The notes: a model not told the origin generated them from the sequence alone. Shown: positions 32,401 through 42,010, counted from the first letter of the stretch. The stretch: DNA of 64,000 nt from Bacteroidales bacterium (GCA_017519865.1 JAFWRQ010000007.1:1-64000), one strand, 5' to 3'. Translations and numbers: made by a program.

Positions 32401-33725
32401 GTATAGCCCCAAGGCTCGTAATATGACGGGAACAGGGTGGTGTCGAGGCCGACCATCAGGTCGTAATACTTCATGTTGAAGATGCCGTCGCTGCCGTTCA
32501 GATACGACGGTATGAAATAGACCTTGACCCTGTCGCCGGGGAGATTGTTCAAACCCACTTCGTCGAAACGCCTGGTGACGGTATCCCATTCGGGATTCAT
32601 CAGGGCATGTGAGACTTGCGTTGTATAGTCGCCGGTCCCTGATGCGAGTTTCTGCATCAAGGCGCGGTCCGGGCCATTGTGCCCGCTGGGAATCATGATG
32701 AAGGCGTGTACCTCACGGCCGCCGAGATCGGCATCGCGAAGTTTGGCCAAGGCGTCGATGAAGACATCGATGCCCTTGTTGCGGTATTCATAGCGGCCAC
32801 CGATGCCTACGAGTACGGAGTCCGCAGGCACCTCTGTGCCGGACATCGCGGAAGCGATGCTGATCAGCCGCTCACGAGCGGCCACCCGCTTCGCGTTCCA
32901 CTCCTCGTCCGTAGCGGGGGTGAAACTGTTCTCGAAACCGTTCGGCGTGACGATGTCGACGGGGCGCCCGTGGAACTGCAGGCACTCGCGTGCCGTGATG
33001 TCGCTCACGGTGGTGAACACGTCGGCATTGCGCGCGGACATCTTCTCCAACGAATGGCGGGCAACCACGTTGAAACGCCGTGCCATCTCGTCGCCGTCGT
33101 ACTCCTTCAAGTGCTTGTACAGCGGGAGGTTGTTGCCGCAGATGCAGCGGCCCATCATGGTGGCGTGGGTCGTAAACACCGTGGCGACGGGGATGCCGGC
33201 AGACTTGATGTACAGCAGGCCGGCTCCGGTCTGCCACTCGTGGAACTGCGCCACCACCTTGTCGGTGGAGTAAAGGTTGAACTTGTAGAAACTCTCGATA
33301 ACCCGCCCCGCGGCATAGCCGAAAAGGGCGGATTCCTTGTAGTCCCAGTTGCCGGAGAGCGAATCCACTCCGAAGCGTTTCCACAGCTCGGCAAGGATGG
33401 TATCGGTCTTGGTGAGGAGGGCCTTGTAGTCCACGAGGATGGCGACTGGCTTGCCGGGGACATTCCAGCGTCCTATCCGGATGCGGATGCCCTCTTCCGC
33501 CGCCTTGGCCTTCCAGTTCCTGTACAGCGCATTGTCCTCGAGGAAATCGGGATTGCCCTGGGTGTGCATCCACACGTCGGGGCCTACCATGATGTGATGC
33601 CGGCCAAGCTGCTCCTTCTGGTGCAGCGCCTTGGTCGAGATCACTGTATAGATGCCGCCTACCTTGTTGCAGACTTCCCAGCTGACTTCAAACAGGTAGT
33701 CGGGGCTCAGTAATTTCTTACTCAT
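29490..33725 (-). CDS. Glycogen synthase-glycogen phosphorylase fusion (GT3 + GT35)
   Basis: A 1411-residue, two-enzyme protein. Residues 1 to about 545 are a GT3-like (eukaryote-type) glycogen synthase: FEVSWEVCNKVGGIYTVI at the N-terminus, FTTHATMMGR, and YYEPWGYTPLESLAF in the nucleotide-sugar domain. From about residue 558 (MQYPSFNIDAPSWKS) begins an alpha-glucan phosphorylase of the short GT35 type, with YCNEGHAALIGVERLRE-like segments, FTTHTPVPAGHDAF and the PLP region EASGTSGEKASMNGV. Fusion of both activities is known in Bacteroidetes. The start is the ATG at 33725, overlapping the GH57 stop by one base (TGATG). Confidence 0.93.
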   Translation of the reverse strand: MSKKLLSPDYLFEVSWEVCNKVGGIYTVISTKALHQKEQLGRHHIMVGPDVWMHTQGNPDFLEDNALYRNWKAKAAEEGIRIRIGRWNVPGKPVAILVDYKALLTKTDTILAELWKRFGVDSLSGNWDYKESALFGYAAGRVIESFYKFNLYSTDKVVAQFHEWQTGAGLLYIKSAGIPVATVFTTHATMMGRCICGNNLPLYKHLKEYDGDEMARRFNVVARHSLEKMSARNADVFTTVSDITARECLQFHGRPVDIVTPNGFENSFTPATDEEWNAKRVAARERLISIASAMSGTEVPADSVLVGIGGRYEYRNKGIDVFIDALAKLRDADLGGREVHAFIMIPSGHNGPDRALMQKLASGTGDYTTQVSHALMNPEWDTVTRRFDEVGLNNLPGDRVKVYFIPSYLNGSDGIFNMKYYDLMVGLDTTLFPSYYEPWGYTPLESLAFSVPTLTTSLAGFGQWVRDYYGKDHPGIAVVDRDDDNYFAVVDAVAARVREIAGLDEGGRIRYRASARDVADIALWENQIKYYNQAYSTAIEKVIARIGEYPSVKEEKKMQYPSFNIDAPSWKSVMVTRHLPEKLSGLERLCKNLWWCWNDSAKLLFKTIDSALWTESGHNPMYILDRVSIKRFNALASDEAFLAQLEGVMAEFDAYMAAKEERTDPSIAYFCMEYGLDTSLKIYSGGLGILAGDYLKESSDMNVNMVAVGFLYRYGYFTQKLTAYGDQVAEYEPQDFLKIPAQPVLDEEGNWKTSTVAFPGRNVVARIWKVAVGRTDLYLLDTDWEANLPEDRSITHQLYGGDWENRLKQEVLLGIGGIRALRALGIHTNIYHCNEGHAALIGVERLREYIENDNLEFGEAMEVVRASSLFTTHTPVPAGHDAFDEGLLRKYLGHYPARLKVDWITLLGLGKVNAGDPGEKFSMSVLAANISQNVNGVSMLHGKVSQDIFARMYPGYLPEELHVSYVTNGVHYPTWAAREWKELHATVFGPEFKTHHYDKKCFDGVYELSDEQVWTVRKKLKGNLVSTIKKRLSDPQISVHYSPRQVVTIKETLRDDVLTIGFARRFATYKRATLLFTDLNRLDSIVNNPKHPVQFIFAGKAHPADRAGQDLIKQIVEISKQDRFIGKIIFVPGYDITLAKRMVQGVDVWLNNPTRPQEASGTSGEKASMNGVMHFSVLDGWWVEGYKEGAGWALPQERTYDDQGFQNDLDSATIYNILENEIVPAYYDVDKATGMSTRWIEYIKNTIAKVACNFTTNRMLTDYIDQYYAPQAARAAKLRADDFKVAREIAAWKKRIGRQWQNLEVVSHTQPEASYTLSSKNYMKSEVVLNLGDILPEEIGVEMLFVTSDRKGRLHIQEKCEFSLVEFNDGVAKFQASILPERTGMYQVATRIYPKNALLPHRQDFALVKWL

Positions 33726-34942
33726 CAATTATTTTCAGCAATATTGAGCGCGTACGCCTCATCAGTACGGATGGTGAAGTCACTCAGGACGTTCATGTAG
33801 TTGATGAAAGCCTCGTAAGGCGTGTCGTACGGGTTGAAATACTTGTGCACCTCGCCGTCAGAGAAGAACTTGGTACACATATAATACAGGTGGTCGCTCT
33901 CCTGGAGATGTCCGAAATCGGACCACAGGACGGGATCGTTGAGGATGGACAATTTCTCAGTGAGGCCGTAGAGCTTGGAGAATGCGTCATTCTGCAGTTC
34001 GTTTCCGAGCCATGCGGTGACGTCGCGCTCCTCATCCGCCCAGGAGATGGACTCAGGCACTGAAAGCGAGTCGACAGCCTTGTGCTTGCGTGCGGCGCGA
34101 GCCGGGGTTACGAACTCGAAGGTACCGTCGGCGATGACGGCCTTGGGCAGGGCCTTCATGAAATCGAAGATACCGCTCTGGGCGTTCTGGTGCTCGCCGA
34201 AGGTCTCGTAATCCATGAAAAGGTTGATGATGTCGCCACCGTCGGAGACGGCGTTCTTAAGCCAGTCGACATACTTCTCGGTGGTCAGCGGCCAGTTCTC
34301 CCAGCCACGGTCGGAGAAGCGGAATGCTATGTCGTCGCTCAGCTGATAGTTCCTGAGGAGGAGCTTGAGCTTGGGCTGGATATCGTCGGTGTAGATGTAG
34401 TTGGGGCTCCTCCAGCCCATGATGTGACGCGCGCCCTCGGTAAGCATGGTCTTGAAGCCAAGCTCATAGACGGCATCGCCGATGGCATCGGAGTAGATGA
34501 GCTCGGTGTTGCGGAAGGACACCGGCTTGACGCCGAAATACTGCTCGATGGCGGCCTGGTGCTTCTCCACCTGATGCTTGAACTCGGCGGGGGAGATGAG
34601 CGAGGCGAGAGAATGATAGTAGGTCTCGCAGAGGAACTCCACGCTGCCGGTCTCGGCCAGGCGGCGGAAACTGTCGATCACCTCCGGGGCATAACGGTCG
34701 AACTGCTCGAGGGCGGAACCGGTGATGGAGAACGCCACCTTGAAGGCTCCCTTGCTCTCCTTGATCGCCTCCAGCAGAAGTTCGTTCATGGGAAGATAGC
34801 ACTTCTGCGCGATCCTCTTCAGGATGGTCCTGTTGGCAAAGTCGTCATAGTAGTGAGAGTCCTTGCCGATATCGAAGAACCTGTACAATCTGAGTCTTGT
34901 AGGCTGGTGTACCTGGAAGTACAGACATATACTCTTTTTCAT
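33725..34942 (-). CDS. GH57 family alpha-amylase-type glycoside hydrolase
   Basis: A 405-residue cytosolic enzyme (no signal peptide). Region 1 is FQVHQPTRL, the nucleophile region is FRNTELIYSDAIG (Glu147), the acid region is FMDYETFGEHQN, and MGWRSPNYIY lies between. GH57 includes alpha-amylases, 4-alpha-glucanotransferases and branching enzymes; at about 400 residues this is the short alpha-amylase-like type. It is the fourth gene of the glycogen cluster, 22 nt after the GT4 gene. Confidence 0.93.
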   Translation of the reverse strand: MKKSICLYFQVHQPTRLRLYRFFDIGKDSHYYDDFANRTILKRIAQKCYLPMNELLLEAIKESKGAFKVAFSITGSALEQFDRYAPEVIDSFRRLAETGSVEFLCETYYHSLASLISPAEFKHQVEKHQAAIEQYFGVKPVSFRNTELIYSDAIGDAVYELGFKTMLTEGARHIMGWRSPNYIYTDDIQPKLKLLLRNYQLSDDIAFRFSDRGWENWPLTTEKYVDWLKNAVSDGGDIINLFMDYETFGEHQNAQSGIFDFMKALPKAVIADGTFEFVTPARAARKHKAVDSLSVPESISWADEERDVTAWLGNELQNDAFSKLYGLTEKLSILNDPVLWSDFGHLQESDHLYYMCTKFFSDGEVHKYFNPYDTPYEAFINYMNVLSDFTIRTDEAYALNIAENN

Positions 34943-34964
34943 ATCGTTGTGTTTTTATTGTTTC

Positions 34965-36251
34965 TTATACCAGTGATTCGTAAACCTTCTTGAGCTTGGC
35001 GGTGGCACCGTTCCATTTGAGGGCGTTCACCTCGTCGAACCCCTTGTCGGCGGCGAAGCGCGCGAGGGCGGGATACTGGAGGAGGGCATAGATGTCGTCG
35101 GCCAGCATGTCCACGTCCCAGAAATCCACCTTGAAGGCATATTTCAGGACCTCGGCGGCGCCTGACTGCTTGGAGATGACGGACGGGACGTTGGTGCGCA
35201 TGGCTTCGAGAGGCGAGATGCCGAAAGGCTCGGAGACCGACGGCATGATGTACACGTCGGAAAGGGCGAACATCTTCTGCACGTCGGCTCCGCGGAGGAA
35301 GCCGGTGAAATGGAAGCGGTCGGAGATGCCGAGACGGGCGACGTGGCGGATGCAGCGGTTCATCATATCGCCGCTGCCGGCCATGACGAAGCGGACGTTC
35401 TCAGTCCTCTTGAGGACCTTGGCCGCAGCCTCGATGAAGTATTCGGGACCCTTCTGGAAGGTGATACGACCCAGGAAGGTGACGACCTTGTCTTTCACTC
35501 CCCTCTCGACGCGGATGTTCTCGCGTCCGCTGAAGTCGACGGCGTTGTGGACCGTGACAACCTTGGCAGGGTCGATGTGATACTTGTTCACGACGATATT
35601 GCGCGTGAGGTCGCTGACGGTGACCACGCGGTCGGCAGCCAGCATGCCGCGCGTCTCGATGTCGAGGACGCGGGTGTCGATGTGCTGCTCGTCACCGCGG
35701 TCATAGGATGTGGCGTGGACATGGACCACAAGCGGCTTTCCGGTGAGTTCCTTGGCGGCGATGCCGGCAAGGTAGGTCAGCCAGTCGTGGGCGTGGATCA
35801 CGTCGAACTCGTCCTTGTGCTGCATGGCGATGGTACCACCGACCATGGCGTAACGTGCGACTTCCTCCATGAGGTTGGCGCCGTACTTTCCGGAGAACTT
35901 GTACTTGACCCCGTACTGGACGTTGAAATCCTTGACCTGGCGGCGACGCTCCTCCTCGACGAGGGTTTCGAACTCGTCGGGATTGACGTAAGGCACGAGG
36001 TTGCTGTCGATATGTATGAACTTGACCTTGTCGAGGAACTCGTCCACGGTGGAACTGACGGTGTCGACCGCCACGTCGCTGGCGTTGATGATGGTGGTGG
36101 CGCTCTGGTCCTCGTCGCCTGATGCCGAAGGCATCACGAAGAGGGTCTCGACGCCGTTGTACGCCAGTCCTTTGACTATTCCTTCACAGGCGGTGCCGAG
36201 ACCGCCGGCGATATGGGGAGGAAACTCCCAGCCGAACATGAGTACTTTCAT
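34965..36251 (-). CDS. GT4 family glycosyltransferase (glycogen/starch synthase-like)
   Basis: A 428-residue GT-B transferase. N-terminal VLMFGWEFPPHIAGGLGTACEGIVKGL is the donor-lid region of starch synthase-like enzymes. The C-terminal half has FLGRITFQKGPEYFIEAA and MPSVSEPFGISPLEAMRTNVP, the GT4 nucleotide-sugar site. Its position between the debrancher and GH57 genes, 3 nt from the former, indicates a role in glycogen or maltodextrin synthesis. Confidence 0.9.
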   Translation of the reverse strand: MKVLMFGWEFPPHIAGGLGTACEGIVKGLAYNGVETLFVMPSASGDEDQSATTIINASDVAVDTVSSTVDEFLDKVKFIHIDSNLVPYVNPDEFETLVEEERRRQVKDFNVQYGVKYKFSGKYGANLMEEVARYAMVGGTIAMQHKDEFDVIHAHDWLTYLAGIAAKELTGKPLVVHVHATSYDRGDEQHIDTRVLDIETRGMLAADRVVTVSDLTRNIVVNKYHIDPAKVVTVHNAVDFSGRENIRVERGVKDKVVTFLGRITFQKGPEYFIEAAAKVLKRTENVRFVMAGSGDMMNRCIRHVARLGISDRFHFTGFLRGADVQKMFALSDVYIMPSVSEPFGISPLEAMRTNVPSVISKQSGAAEVLKYAFKVDFWDVDMLADDIYALLQYPALARFAADKGFDEVNALKWNGATAKLKKVYESLV

Positions 36252-36254
36252 ATC

Positions 36255-38195
36255 CTAGTCCTCCTTGTATTTGTTGATGATGTAGTCTACAGCCAGGAGC
36301 GCAGCGGTACTGAGCGCCGAGGAGATGGCTCCGTGCGCCTCGTGCGGCGGGTCTCCGTCGTAGAGTTCGGAGAAGGCGCCGACGCCGTGCTTGGAAAGGT
36401 CCTCATAGAAGCCCTCGATGAGCCACTGTGCCTTCTTTACGAAAGACTGGCCCTTGACCCTGAAGCTTACGTCGCAGTAAGGCTCGAGCAGGAACGGACG
36501 GGTGCAGCCCTGATGATATGCCAGGTCACGGTCGATCTGCGTACCCTCGTACACGCCCTTGTACTTGGAGTCGCGGGGCGAAAGGGTGCGGATGCCGCGG
36601 GAAGTGACAAGCTCGTTGTCGATCACGCGCAGGATGGACGGGAAGAGGTCCTCATCAACGGGAGAATACTTGACCCAGATGGCGTAAACCTGGTTGGGAC
36701 GGATGTCGAGGTTCTGTCCGGAGCCGTCGACATAGTCGGCGAGGCAGCCCTTGGACTCGTTCCAGAACATGGGAAGATAGTTCTGCTTTACGAGGTCGCG
36801 GACGGGAGTCCAACGGGCGACGAAGCCGCCGTCCTTGGACCCGAAGCGGGTCTCCATCTCAATGGCGAAGCAGAGGGCGTTGTACCAAAAGGCGTTGGTC
36901 TCGACCTGGTAGCCGGCGCGCTCGGTGACGGGGATGCCATGGATGTAGGCATTCATCCAGGTGAGGGCGACGCGGTCCATCTGGGCCCACAGGAGGCCGT
37001 TGGGCTGCATGGTCACCTCCTTGCGCTCACCGGGGCCATAGCTCTCGATGATGCCCTTGACGGTGTTTCCGTACTTCTTCCAGACCTTTGCGGGATCCGC
37101 GCCGAAGTCATCGATGTACTCCTGCAGGATGATGGGCATATAGAGCGGCGACTCGACCTGGGTGGTGCGGCGGAACAGACGCTCCTGCTCGTCGGCGATG
37201 AGGTTGTCGAGGATCTCCTCGAACTCAGCGGCATTGCCGGTGGCATAAAGCGTAAGGCCGGGAAGGGCGATTAGCGTCTCGCGGAGCAGTCCTGTATACA
37301 TCCAGGAGAAACCCGCGGTAATCTTCTTGCGGTTGTTGTGGTTGCAGATGAGGGTGTCGGCGCAGCGGACAAGCTGCTCGCGGCTGTTGGTGACCTCCGG
37401 GGTCTTGGCCAGCAGGTCGCTGAACTTGCGCTTGATCGAGGCGGGATTGGCTTCGACGGTGGAAGCGGAGAAGACCACGGAATCGCCTTCCTTCATGTCA
37501 ACCTCGAAAGAACCGGGGACGAGAAGGTCCTCGCGGCAGTCGAAGCCGCGGCGGTACTCGTCGGAATAAGTGATGCCCTCATACCAGTAAGGCATGTGCT
37601 TGTAGACGGCTGACTTGGTGTTCAGCTGCAGGAACAGGTCCGGGAAATTGGAGTACATCCGGAAGGAAGCTCCGCCGGGAACGGGGGTGTAGCCGATGTT
37701 GGCTACGGGATTCTGGCTGGTCAGCGAATGGATGTTGCGGAAGGCCAGGAAAGGCTTGAGCTGCAGGACGGCCTTAGAGGGGGCCTTGACAAGCTCATAG
37801 CGGATGAGGACCTGGTCGGTATCCGGCACCAGCAGGAGGCTCTTCGTGAACACGACCTGACCGACCTTGTAGGTGATCTGGGGCACCGGGTCGGCCTTGA
37901 AATCGACGACGTATTTGTGTCCGCGCGGCTCGTAGATGTCCCCATAGCAATGGATGCCGAGGTTGAACTGCTTGCGGTTGACCACAAGACTTTCGTCAAG
38001 CGAGGAGAGAAGCAGGAACTTGTCCCCGCCGAAGCGGTCCAGGGTCACGGCCAGGAGTCCGTGGTAGCGTCGGGTGTTGCAGGTCACGATGGACGTGTTG
38101 CAATACGCACCCGTCTTGTTGGCGCTGATGATCTCCCTCTTGAGCGAATAGGAGAGATTGACCAGCTCAGACTTGTTGAACTTCAAAAAAGCCAT
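36255..38195 (-). CDS. Glycogen debranching enzyme (amylo-alpha-1,6-glucosidase, GH133)
   Basis: A 646-residue cytosolic enzyme. N-terminal domain NTSIVTCNTRRYHGLLAV is typical of GDE-type proteins. The C-terminal (alpha/alpha)6 catalytic barrel includes SRGIRTLSPRDSKYKGVYEG, DRDLAYHQGCTRPFLLEPY and WMYTGLLRETLIALPGLTLYA. It removes alpha-1,6 stubs so the phosphorylase can proceed. It lies 33 nt after glgB. Confidence 0.94.
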   Translation of the reverse strand: MAFLKFNKSELVNLSYSLKREIISANKTGAYCNTSIVTCNTRRYHGLLAVTLDRFGGDKFLLLSSLDESLVVNRKQFNLGIHCYGDIYEPRGHKYVVDFKADPVPQITYKVGQVVFTKSLLLVPDTDQVLIRYELVKAPSKAVLQLKPFLAFRNIHSLTSQNPVANIGYTPVPGGASFRMYSNFPDLFLQLNTKSAVYKHMPYWYEGITYSDEYRRGFDCREDLLVPGSFEVDMKEGDSVVFSASTVEANPASIKRKFSDLLAKTPEVTNSREQLVRCADTLICNHNNRKKITAGFSWMYTGLLRETLIALPGLTLYATGNAAEFEEILDNLIADEQERLFRRTTQVESPLYMPIILQEYIDDFGADPAKVWKKYGNTVKGIIESYGPGERKEVTMQPNGLLWAQMDRVALTWMNAYIHGIPVTERAGYQVETNAFWYNALCFAIEMETRFGSKDGGFVARWTPVRDLVKQNYLPMFWNESKGCLADYVDGSGQNLDIRPNQVYAIWVKYSPVDEDLFPSILRVIDNELVTSRGIRTLSPRDSKYKGVYEGTQIDRDLAYHQGCTRPFLLEPYCDVSFRVKGQSFVKKAQWLIEGFYEDLSKHGVGAFSELYDGDPPHEAHGAISSALSTAALLAVDYIINKYKED

Positions 38196-38228
38196 AACTA
38201 TATTGTGTTTCTTACTTTATAACAGGTT

Positions 38229-40235
38229 TCAATCGTCAAGTTCCAAAACCAAAGCGCACCGGCACGGCAAATACAGATACAGCGTATCGTCCAGGTTCTG
38301 CGGACCGTTCGGCGATTTCGCGTGGACCGTGAAGTGCTCTTCCCCTCGTTTCACGCGTTCGAAACCGTTGAACTCCGCCTGATCGGTGTCCAGTGTTATC
38401 GTGTATTTTCCGGCAGGTGCCGCGAATCCGTAATCGGCAAATGATGCCACAGGATTGAAATTGAATGCAAAGATACTGCTTTTTCTGCTGAATATCAAGA
38501 TTTTCTTCTCCTCGTCGGCGACGAGCAGCCTCGGCGCCTCTGCGAGCAGGGCTTTTTTCCGGGCGAACCTGATCATGGCTCCGTCGAAATTGCGCAGGTA
38601 CTTGTAGCGCAGGTAATCGGGTTCGGCGAGCGACCACTGCCTGCGGGCGTGCTTGTAGGACCAGCCGTTGCCCTCGCGGGGAAAGTCGATCCACTCGGGA
38701 TGGCCGAACTCGTTGCCCATGAAGTTGAGGTAGCCGTTGCCGGCCGTGGCCAGCGTAAGCAGGCGTATCATCTTGTGCAGGGCGATGCCGCGGTCAACGA
38801 GTGGATTGGAGGATTCCATGTTCATGGAGAAATACATCTCCTTGTCCATCAGGCGGAAGATGAGGGTCTTGTCCCCCACCAGCGCCTGGTCGTGGCACTC
38901 GGCGTAGCTGATGGTCTTCTCGTCGGCGCGCTTGTTGGTGAGTTCGTACCACACTTCGCCCATGGACCACTGCTCGTCGCTCTTCTCCTTGATCCACTTG
39001 ATCCAGTGGTCGGCAACCCCCATGGCCATCCTGAAGTCGAAGCCGACTCCGCCCGCGGCGAAGGGCGCGGCGAGGCCGGCCATGCCGCTGACGTCCTCGG
39101 CGATGGTCAGTGCGTTGGGATCGATCTCCTTGACCAGCATGTTGGCGAGCGCCAGGTAGGTGACGGCATTCTCGTCGACTCCGTCGTTGAAGTAATTGTC
39201 ATATCCGACGAAATCCTTGCCGAGGCCGTGGTCCCAGTAAAGCATGCTGGTGACTCCGTCGAAGCGGAATCCGTCTAGGTGGTACTCCTCCATCCAGAAC
39301 TTGCAGTTGGACAGGAGGAAGTACTTCGTCTCGGACTTGCCGTAGTCGTAGCAGCGGCTGTCCCAGGCGGGATGATGGCCCTGAGGGCCGGAATAGAAGT
39401 ACAGCGTGTCGTGCCCGTCGAAATTGCTCAGGCCCTCGGCCTCGTTCTTGACCATGTGCGAATGCACTATGTCCATCACGACGGCGATGCCCTTGGCATG
39501 CGCGGCATCCACCAGGGCCTTGAACTCCTCGGGGGTTCCGAAACGGGAACTGAGGGCGAAGATGTTGGAGACCTGGTAGCCGAAGGAACCGTAGTAGGGA
39601 TGCTCCTGAAGGGCCATGATCTGGAGGACGTTGTATCCCAACTCCGCGACCTTGGGCAGGACGTCGCGGCGGAACTCGTCGAAGGTGGAGACTCCCTCCT
39701 TCTCACCGCTCATTCCGATGTGGCACTCGTAGATGAGGGGATTGGGACGCTTGCCGGGACGGCGGTGCTTCCAGACGTAGGGCTGCCCGGGGTCCCAGAC
39801 CTGGGCGCAGAAGGTCTTGGTATCGGGGTCCTGGACGGCGCGCGTGACATACGCGGGCAGACGCTCGCCGCCGCCGCCGACCCACTCGATATAAAGCTTG
39901 TAGAGGTCGCCGTGGGCAAGGAACATCTTAGGCAGCCTGATCTCCCAGTTGCCGCCGCCGATGGGTTTCAGGGCATAGCCTTCGGTCCGGTGCCAGTTGT
40001 TGAAATCGCCAACCAGGCAGATGCGCGTCGCATTGGGCGCCCATTCGCGGAAAACCCAGCCGCCGTCCTCCGTATGATGGAGACCGTAGAAGAGATGGTT
40101 GTTTACTCCGGCGGAAAGGGAGCCGTCGCGGGCGATGGCGTCGCGTTCCTGGAGGATGCGGGCGTGCCGCACGTCGATGGCCGTCTTGAATGGCATCAAG
40201 TACGGGTCGGTATCGTAGATCATCCGTTTCTTCAT
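38229..40235 (-). CDS. glgB: 1,4-alpha-glucan branching enzyme (GH13)
   Basis: About 668 residues from the ATG at 40235 (MKKRMIYDTDPYLMPFK). A CBM48-like N-terminal domain (FREWAPNATRICLVGDFNNW) precedes the GH13 barrel: VVMDIVHSHM, GFRFDGVTSMLYW with the catalytic Asp, TIAEDVSGM with the acid Glu, and AECHDQAL. It follows the eukaryote/GlgB2-like branching-enzyme pattern. It starts 4 nt after xseB, which ties the glycogen genes to the upstream GTPase genes. Confidence 0.96.
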   Translation of the reverse strand: MKKRMIYDTDPYLMPFKTAIDVRHARILQERDAIARDGSLSAGVNNHLFYGLHHTEDGGWVFREWAPNATRICLVGDFNNWHRTEGYALKPIGGGNWEIRLPKMFLAHGDLYKLYIEWVGGGGERLPAYVTRAVQDPDTKTFCAQVWDPGQPYVWKHRRPGKRPNPLIYECHIGMSGEKEGVSTFDEFRRDVLPKVAELGYNVLQIMALQEHPYYGSFGYQVSNIFALSSRFGTPEEFKALVDAAHAKGIAVVMDIVHSHMVKNEAEGLSNFDGHDTLYFYSGPQGHHPAWDSRCYDYGKSETKYFLLSNCKFWMEEYHLDGFRFDGVTSMLYWDHGLGKDFVGYDNYFNDGVDENAVTYLALANMLVKEIDPNALTIAEDVSGMAGLAAPFAAGGVGFDFRMAMGVADHWIKWIKEKSDEQWSMGEVWYELTNKRADEKTISYAECHDQALVGDKTLIFRLMDKEMYFSMNMESSNPLVDRGIALHKMIRLLTLATAGNGYLNFMGNEFGHPEWIDFPREGNGWSYKHARRQWSLAEPDYLRYKYLRNFDGAMIRFARKKALLAEAPRLLVADEEKKILIFSRKSSIFAFNFNPVASFADYGFAAPAGKYTITLDTDQAEFNGFERVKRGEEHFTVHAKSPNGPQNLDDTLYLYLPCRCALVLELDD

Positions 40236-40239
40236 GGCA

Positions 40240-40440
40240 TCAGTTTTCAAAAGAAGAGTCGACCTTTTCGCGGACGGTGCGGAGGTAAGCCCTGCACCTT
40301 GCGATCAGCTCTTCGGACTGTTTGACATAGCGGTCTATATCCTCGAGGCCGGTGGAAGGGTCCTCGACCTTCACCGCTATCTCCTCGAGGGCGGCGAGCG
40401 CCTTCTGATAATCAAAGTCTTCCATAATCACGTCCGTCAT
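40240..40440 (-). CDS. xseB: Exodeoxyribonuclease VII small subunit
   Basis: About 66 residues, mostly a helical hairpin: [39 protein letters not shown] matches XseB closely. Several small subunits wrap one XseA. The ATG at 40440 overlaps the der stop by four bases (ATGA); the ATG at 40425 is the alternative family-like start. xseA is 3.3 kb away on the other strand at 43693. Confidence 0.93.
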   Translation of the reverse strand: MTDVIMEDFDYQKALAALEEIAVKVEDPSTGLEDIDRYVKQSEELIARCRAYLRTVREKVDSSFEN

Positions 40441-41747
40441 TTCTGCCTGCAATAGATCTGGACCGGACAACCGGTCAGGTCGAAGTTGTCCCTGAGCTGG
40501 TTCTCAAGGAAGCGCTTGTACGGATCCTTGATGTACTGGGGGAGATTGCAGAAGAAGGCGAAGGCGGGGAACTTGGTAGGAAGCTGCGTCACGTACTTCA
40601 CCTTGATGTACTTGCCCTTCCAGGCCGGCGGAGGGGTCTCCTCGATGATGGGGAGAAGCACTTCGTTGAGCCTGGCGGTGGGTATCTTCCTGAGATAGTT
40701 CTCGGAAACCCTGGCGGCAGCGTCCAGCACGTCCATGACGCGCTGCATCTTCACTACGGAAGTGAAGACTAAAGGCACGTCGTCGAAGGGGGCGAGCCTC
40801 GCCCGAAGCCCTTCGGTGTACTCGCGCATGGTGTTCTGGTCCTTGATGAAAAGGTCCCACTTGTTCACCACCAGTACGCATCCCTTGCGGTTCTTCTGGA
40901 TGATATTGAAGATGCTCATGTCCTGAGCCTCCATGCCGGTGGTGGCGTCGATCATAAGGATGCAGACGTCGGCCCGCTCGATGGCGCGCATGGAGCGCAG
41001 CACGGAATAGAACTCCAGGTCCTCGTGGACCTTGGACTTCTTGCGGATGCCGGCGGTGTCCACGAGGATGAACTCGTGGCCGAACTTGTTGTAAAGAGTT
41101 TCGATGGAGTCGCGGGTGGTGCCGGCGACCGGGGTGACGATGTTGCGCTCCTCGCCCAGCAGGGCGTTGGTCAGGGAGGATTTGCCGACATTGGGCTTGC
41201 CGACGATGGCTATCCTCGGAATGCCCTCGTAGGGGTCGGCGGCGGGCTGTTCCTCCTTCGGGAGTACCCGCACGACTTCGTCGAGCAGGTCTCCCGTCCC
41301 GGAGCCGTTGGCCGCCGAGATGCTCCAGACCTCGCCCAGGCCGAGGGAATAGAACTGGTACACATCATACATCTTGTCGCCCGTATCGACTTTGTTGACA
41401 CAGAGTATGACGGGTTTCCTGGAACGGCGGAGCACGTCGGCTATCTCCGCGTCGTAGTCGGTGATGCCGGTGGCGGCCTCGACCAGGAAAATCACGGCGT
41501 CAGCCTCTTCGATGGCGATCTCCACCTGACGGCGGATGGCTTTCTCGAATACGTCCTCGGAATTGGAGGTATAGCCTCCGGTGTCGACCACAGAGAACTC
41601 CGAGCCGCACCACTCGCACTTGCCGTAATGCCTGTCGCGGGTGACACCGGCGGTGTCATCCACGATGGCCTTCCTCATGCCTACCAGACGGTTGAAGAGG
41701 GTCGATTTTCCTACATTCGGTCTCCCGACTATTGCTACCAGGCTCAT
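40437..41747 (-). CDS. der: Ribosome biogenesis GTPase Der (EngA)
   Basis: A 436-residue protein with two tandem GTPase domains (P-loops GRPNVGKST near the N-terminus and GKPNVGKSS in the second domain; NKVD and NKWD specificity motifs) and a C-terminal KH-like domain ([17 protein letters not shown]). It is needed for 50S assembly. Start is the ATG at 41747; frames upstream of it belong to the preceding small gene. It is coupled by 4-nt overlaps to both neighbours. Confidence 0.97.
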   Translation of the reverse strand: MSLVAIVGRPNVGKSTLFNRLVGMRKAIVDDTAGVTRDRHYGKCEWCGSEFSVVDTGGYTSNSEDVFEKAIRRQVEIAIEEADAVIFLVEAATGITDYDAEIADVLRRSRKPVILCVNKVDTGDKMYDVYQFYSLGLGEVWSISAANGSGTGDLLDEVVRVLPKEEQPAADPYEGIPRIAIVGKPNVGKSSLTNALLGEERNIVTPVAGTTRDSIETLYNKFGHEFILVDTAGIRKKSKVHEDLEFYSVLRSMRAIERADVCILMIDATTGMEAQDMSIFNIIQKNRKGCVLVVNKWDLFIKDQNTMREYTEGLRARLAPFDDVPLVFTSVVKMQRVMDVLDAAARVSENYLRKIPTARLNEVLLPIIEETPPPAWKGKYIKVKYVTQLPTKFPAFAFFCNLPQYIKDPYKRFLENQLRDNFDLTGCPVQIYCRQK

Positions 41748-42004
41748 ATCTTTTCTTCTTTGTAGAGCGCGCAGCCCGCGCATGCTTCCGTGACTTCCCC
41801 TTTGCAATGCTCAGGGACCTGTTTCCTCTTGCCCGTAAGGGCGGCTTCCTCCTCGTGTACGCACCGGATGCCGAGCCGGCGCATGTCCTTGTTCTTGCTC
41901 ACCTCGTACTCGGGGAACTCCCCGTCCTTACGGAATATGATGTTGAAACACATCCCGAAGACGCAGAGTGCGACGACTGCAAGGGTGAGGAGAAAGACTT
42001 TCAT
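41744..42004 (-). CDS. Small conserved membrane protein with cysteine-rich tail
   Basis: An 86-residue protein with one N-terminal membrane helix ([22 protein letters not shown]) followed by [30 protein letters not shown] and four further cysteines in a C-terminal region [18 protein letters not shown] recognise the [13 protein letters not shown] motif as a recurring small protein in Bacteroidales, function unknown. The Cys spacing could hold a metal or a disulfide. It lies 6 nt after prs and overlaps der by four bases. Confidence 0.8.
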   Translation of the reverse strand: MKVFLLTLAVVALCVFGMCFNIIFRKDGEFPEYEVSKNKDMRRLGIRCVHEEEAALTGKRKQVPEHCKGEVTEACAGCALYKEEKI

Positions 42005-42010
42005 GAGGGT

